Shown: one piece after another, positions 53,101 to 56,100 of the stretch
Position numbering within the stretch: the first letter of the stretch is position 1
How the letters are laid out: the number at the start of each line of letters is the position of its first letter
NCBI RefSeq assembly: GCF_910592395.1
Contig: NC_088312.1
Span: 18,419,292 to 18,483,291 of the forward strand
Length of the DNA: 64,000 nt
Direction: 5' to 3'
Origin: Lineus longissimus
Taxonomy: Eukaryota; Nemertea; Pilidiophora; Heteronemertea; Lineidae
Program-made: the position numbers and the translations under genes
The notes under the pieces: generated by a model
The model's input: the letters and a program-made list of their open reading frames with translations, nothing else
The model's database searches: none
What the model was told of the DNA's origin: nothing

Positions 53101-56100
53101 TCAAACTCCAGGTCCTGGACAACGAGGAGGAGATAGCGAGCGCCACGGGCAAAGGTCACGTGGTCATACCGTCGAGTATATTCTGTAAAGATATCAATCT
53201 GGAGGAAGACAAGAGATCGAGTTCAAGAGCTTGTGAGTAGGAGTTTCTGTGTTTGACATTTACTTTGTTATCTTGGCAAAACTTCTTCTTCCTACAATGT
53301 CATTGACCCGTTTTCGTTGACAAGGTCGGTTGTCCTAGATAGTTCTACAACAGAGCCTCAGAGCTTTGTGGTCAGGGTGGTGTCCTTTAGTCACTTCATC
53401 TGGGAGCAAGTCTGAATTGTTAGTCTCAAGGCTGTTCTTCATGGAGAGTTTCTACTGTCAATGTACTGCGCCCAAAAATAAAACAAATTTACATTGTAAC
53501 CAAGAGTTGTAATGACGGCAAAATATTCAGTCATATTACCAACTATTTAGGTGTAGCACGTAACTTTCGTTCTCAAATATGTTTTTTTGCCTTCAGCTGA
53601 ACGAGGCCGAGCTGGCGCATCTACAAGTAGTCAGGGTGTATCCCCCGGGAGAAAGAAACGATCGGATTCTGCCAAAAGTGAGGGAAGAGCATCGGTAGGT
53701 AGATTTAGTTGTCAAAATATTTAGAGTTTGAGAGGATTTTCAGTCCTTTGCATGGCCCTGACAGAGGGAATTTACAATATCATTTGGACCTACCCATAGT
53801 GGTATGCAGCAAGCATTCGCATGAGAGAAGATTCAAAATGGTTGCTTGGTGGCCATCTTGGAGTTTGCATTTCATCCTTCGAATTTCTGTGGAATGATAA
53901 TGTGGAGTGGGAGAGATGCCCTGTCAATTTTAAGCTCAATCACATACTCAAAATTGTGGCCATCTTGAATTTTACATTTGTGTCTGCAACTGGTCGACAA
54001 GTCACCCTGTGGGCTTCAGTTTACTGTGTCGTGATGGGTTGGGTCGGGCCACCACCTTGAGATGGCCAATAAGGCCAGTGAATCCAATTGGAGCCCAACC
54101 AAGAGTACACAAGAGGAAATGTAAAGAGAGAAATCAGGTTTCAACAACAATGAAATTTGAAACTAACGAGAATGTTGTGTTGTCGTTTCAGGTTAGTAGT
54201 CATTTATCCGAGGTCCTCCTGGAGGGCCTAGAAGAGGGCCAGGAGATCAAGCCGCACAAGTACATCATCCAAGCCACGGTGTTACGTAACAGCTGGCCGC
54301 TGTCGGAGAGCAGCTGGGCATTCGTTCAACAGCTGCAACAGCTGGAGAAAGACGAGTTGAAATGTAAGTGTCTGAGACTATGACTGGGTTGTAATGATGC
54401 TGTACCAGAAACGCCAGTGATACACATGACAGCGTCAAAGTGAACACAGAGGTAGAACAAAATGAAGTGGATCTTAATGAAAACATAAATTCATTGTTAG
54501 CTCAGTGAAGTAGTGACAATGAGGTTTGTGGTGTAATGACATCTAGGACTGCCAGGTCAGAGCAGTTAAGATTTGAAACATTTCTTTGAAATTGGCCAGC
54601 AATATTTGCAGATTCACTCTAAAACCAGCGAGGGCGCCCTCCCTTTCTTAGATTCCTGGGTCTGGCCATGCCAGTGGTTCAAAATTAACATTTGCGCTAG
54701 TAAACTGAAGTCACAAGTACCAATGAGACCAGGATTCAATCCTCATTTGTGTGATGAGATCGGCTTGTAGCATGGGTTTCCCCTGGCCCCTCGATCTCAC
54801 TCCGTATACATAGGGGGGGTGCCATCATGCTGCTAGGAATGATAACTGCCCTTGAAGCAGTAGGTTTGGCCAATATCTAAGTCAGTTTCTTCAATATTTA
54901 AAACAAATTTTGTCTTTATCCTTTTCAGTAAATAACCCCCTGAAGGAGCGTCCAATCTCTGCCCCGAAGCAAGAGAAGGCCGCCCCCACACCAAAGGGCA
55001 AGGGTGGCAAGGGCAAAGAAAAGGGGAAGGAGAGGGACAAGAAGAACTCTGTCCAGGAGGGTTCACGGCCTGCCTCGCAACAGTTTGATACGTTCAGACC
55101 TTACTGGATTCTGAGATTTGTCAGTGATGCTACGGCCGCAGTGAGTACAAATAAGAAACAACGAAAATACCGTGAACCGCGAAATTCTTGCGAGTGTTTG
55201 ATTTTCGCCGATTGCGCAAATTAATGAGGCTATGTCTCTAAGGTGTGCAGCTACAGTCACCATGAAATGCCACAAGATATAAGCTTTTATCACATGAGAA
55301 GATTGGTAGTTGAAATTGGGAAGCTGTACACTGGTGGCATTTGTCTTCTTCCCCTGGAGACGATATCACATTCCGTGTTGGCACTGTGTGATAAAATGAT
55401 CAAGTCAGATTATGGTAAAACTTTTACCTTTGTGAAAACTTTGACAAGTTCTTTCTGCCACTTCAGGAGGATGTCGATGTGAAGAAAGACACCGAGAGAG
55501 CAGATGAGATCCGCGCCATGAAGAAGGCGTGGGAAGACGCCGAACCAGGCCGTGCCGCCAAGGCGCTTCAATCTCGCCTGCAGTACCTCAACAGTCACCT
55601 GATCAAGCTTCAAACAGACGAGGAAGAACCTGCAGAAAAAGTGGACGAAGAACGCCCGTCCGAGAGCGGAGAAAATTTGGACGTTCTTCCTGCACAGACA
55701 CCGGTGTCGCCCTTGCCGGCCGATCCCGAGGCGGAGGCCATCTTGCTTCATGAGCCACCACCACCACCTCCACCGAAAGAGATGCTGCAGCCGGTCGATT
55801 CGACTCCATTTGAAAAGTAAGCAGACGTCAATAGTTTGCAGACATCAATAGTTTGCAGATGTCAATAGTTTGCAGATGTCAATAGTTTGCAGACGTTGAT
55901 AGTTTGCAGACGTTGATAGTTTGCAGAGGTCAATAGTTTGCAGAGGTCAATAGTTTGCAGACGTCGATAGTTTGCAGATGTCAATAGTTTGCAGATGTCA
56001 ATAGTTTGCAGACGTCGATAGTTTGCAGACGTCGATAGTTTGCAGAGGTCAATAGTTTGCAGAGGTCAATAGTTTGCAGATGTCAATAGTTTGCAGATGT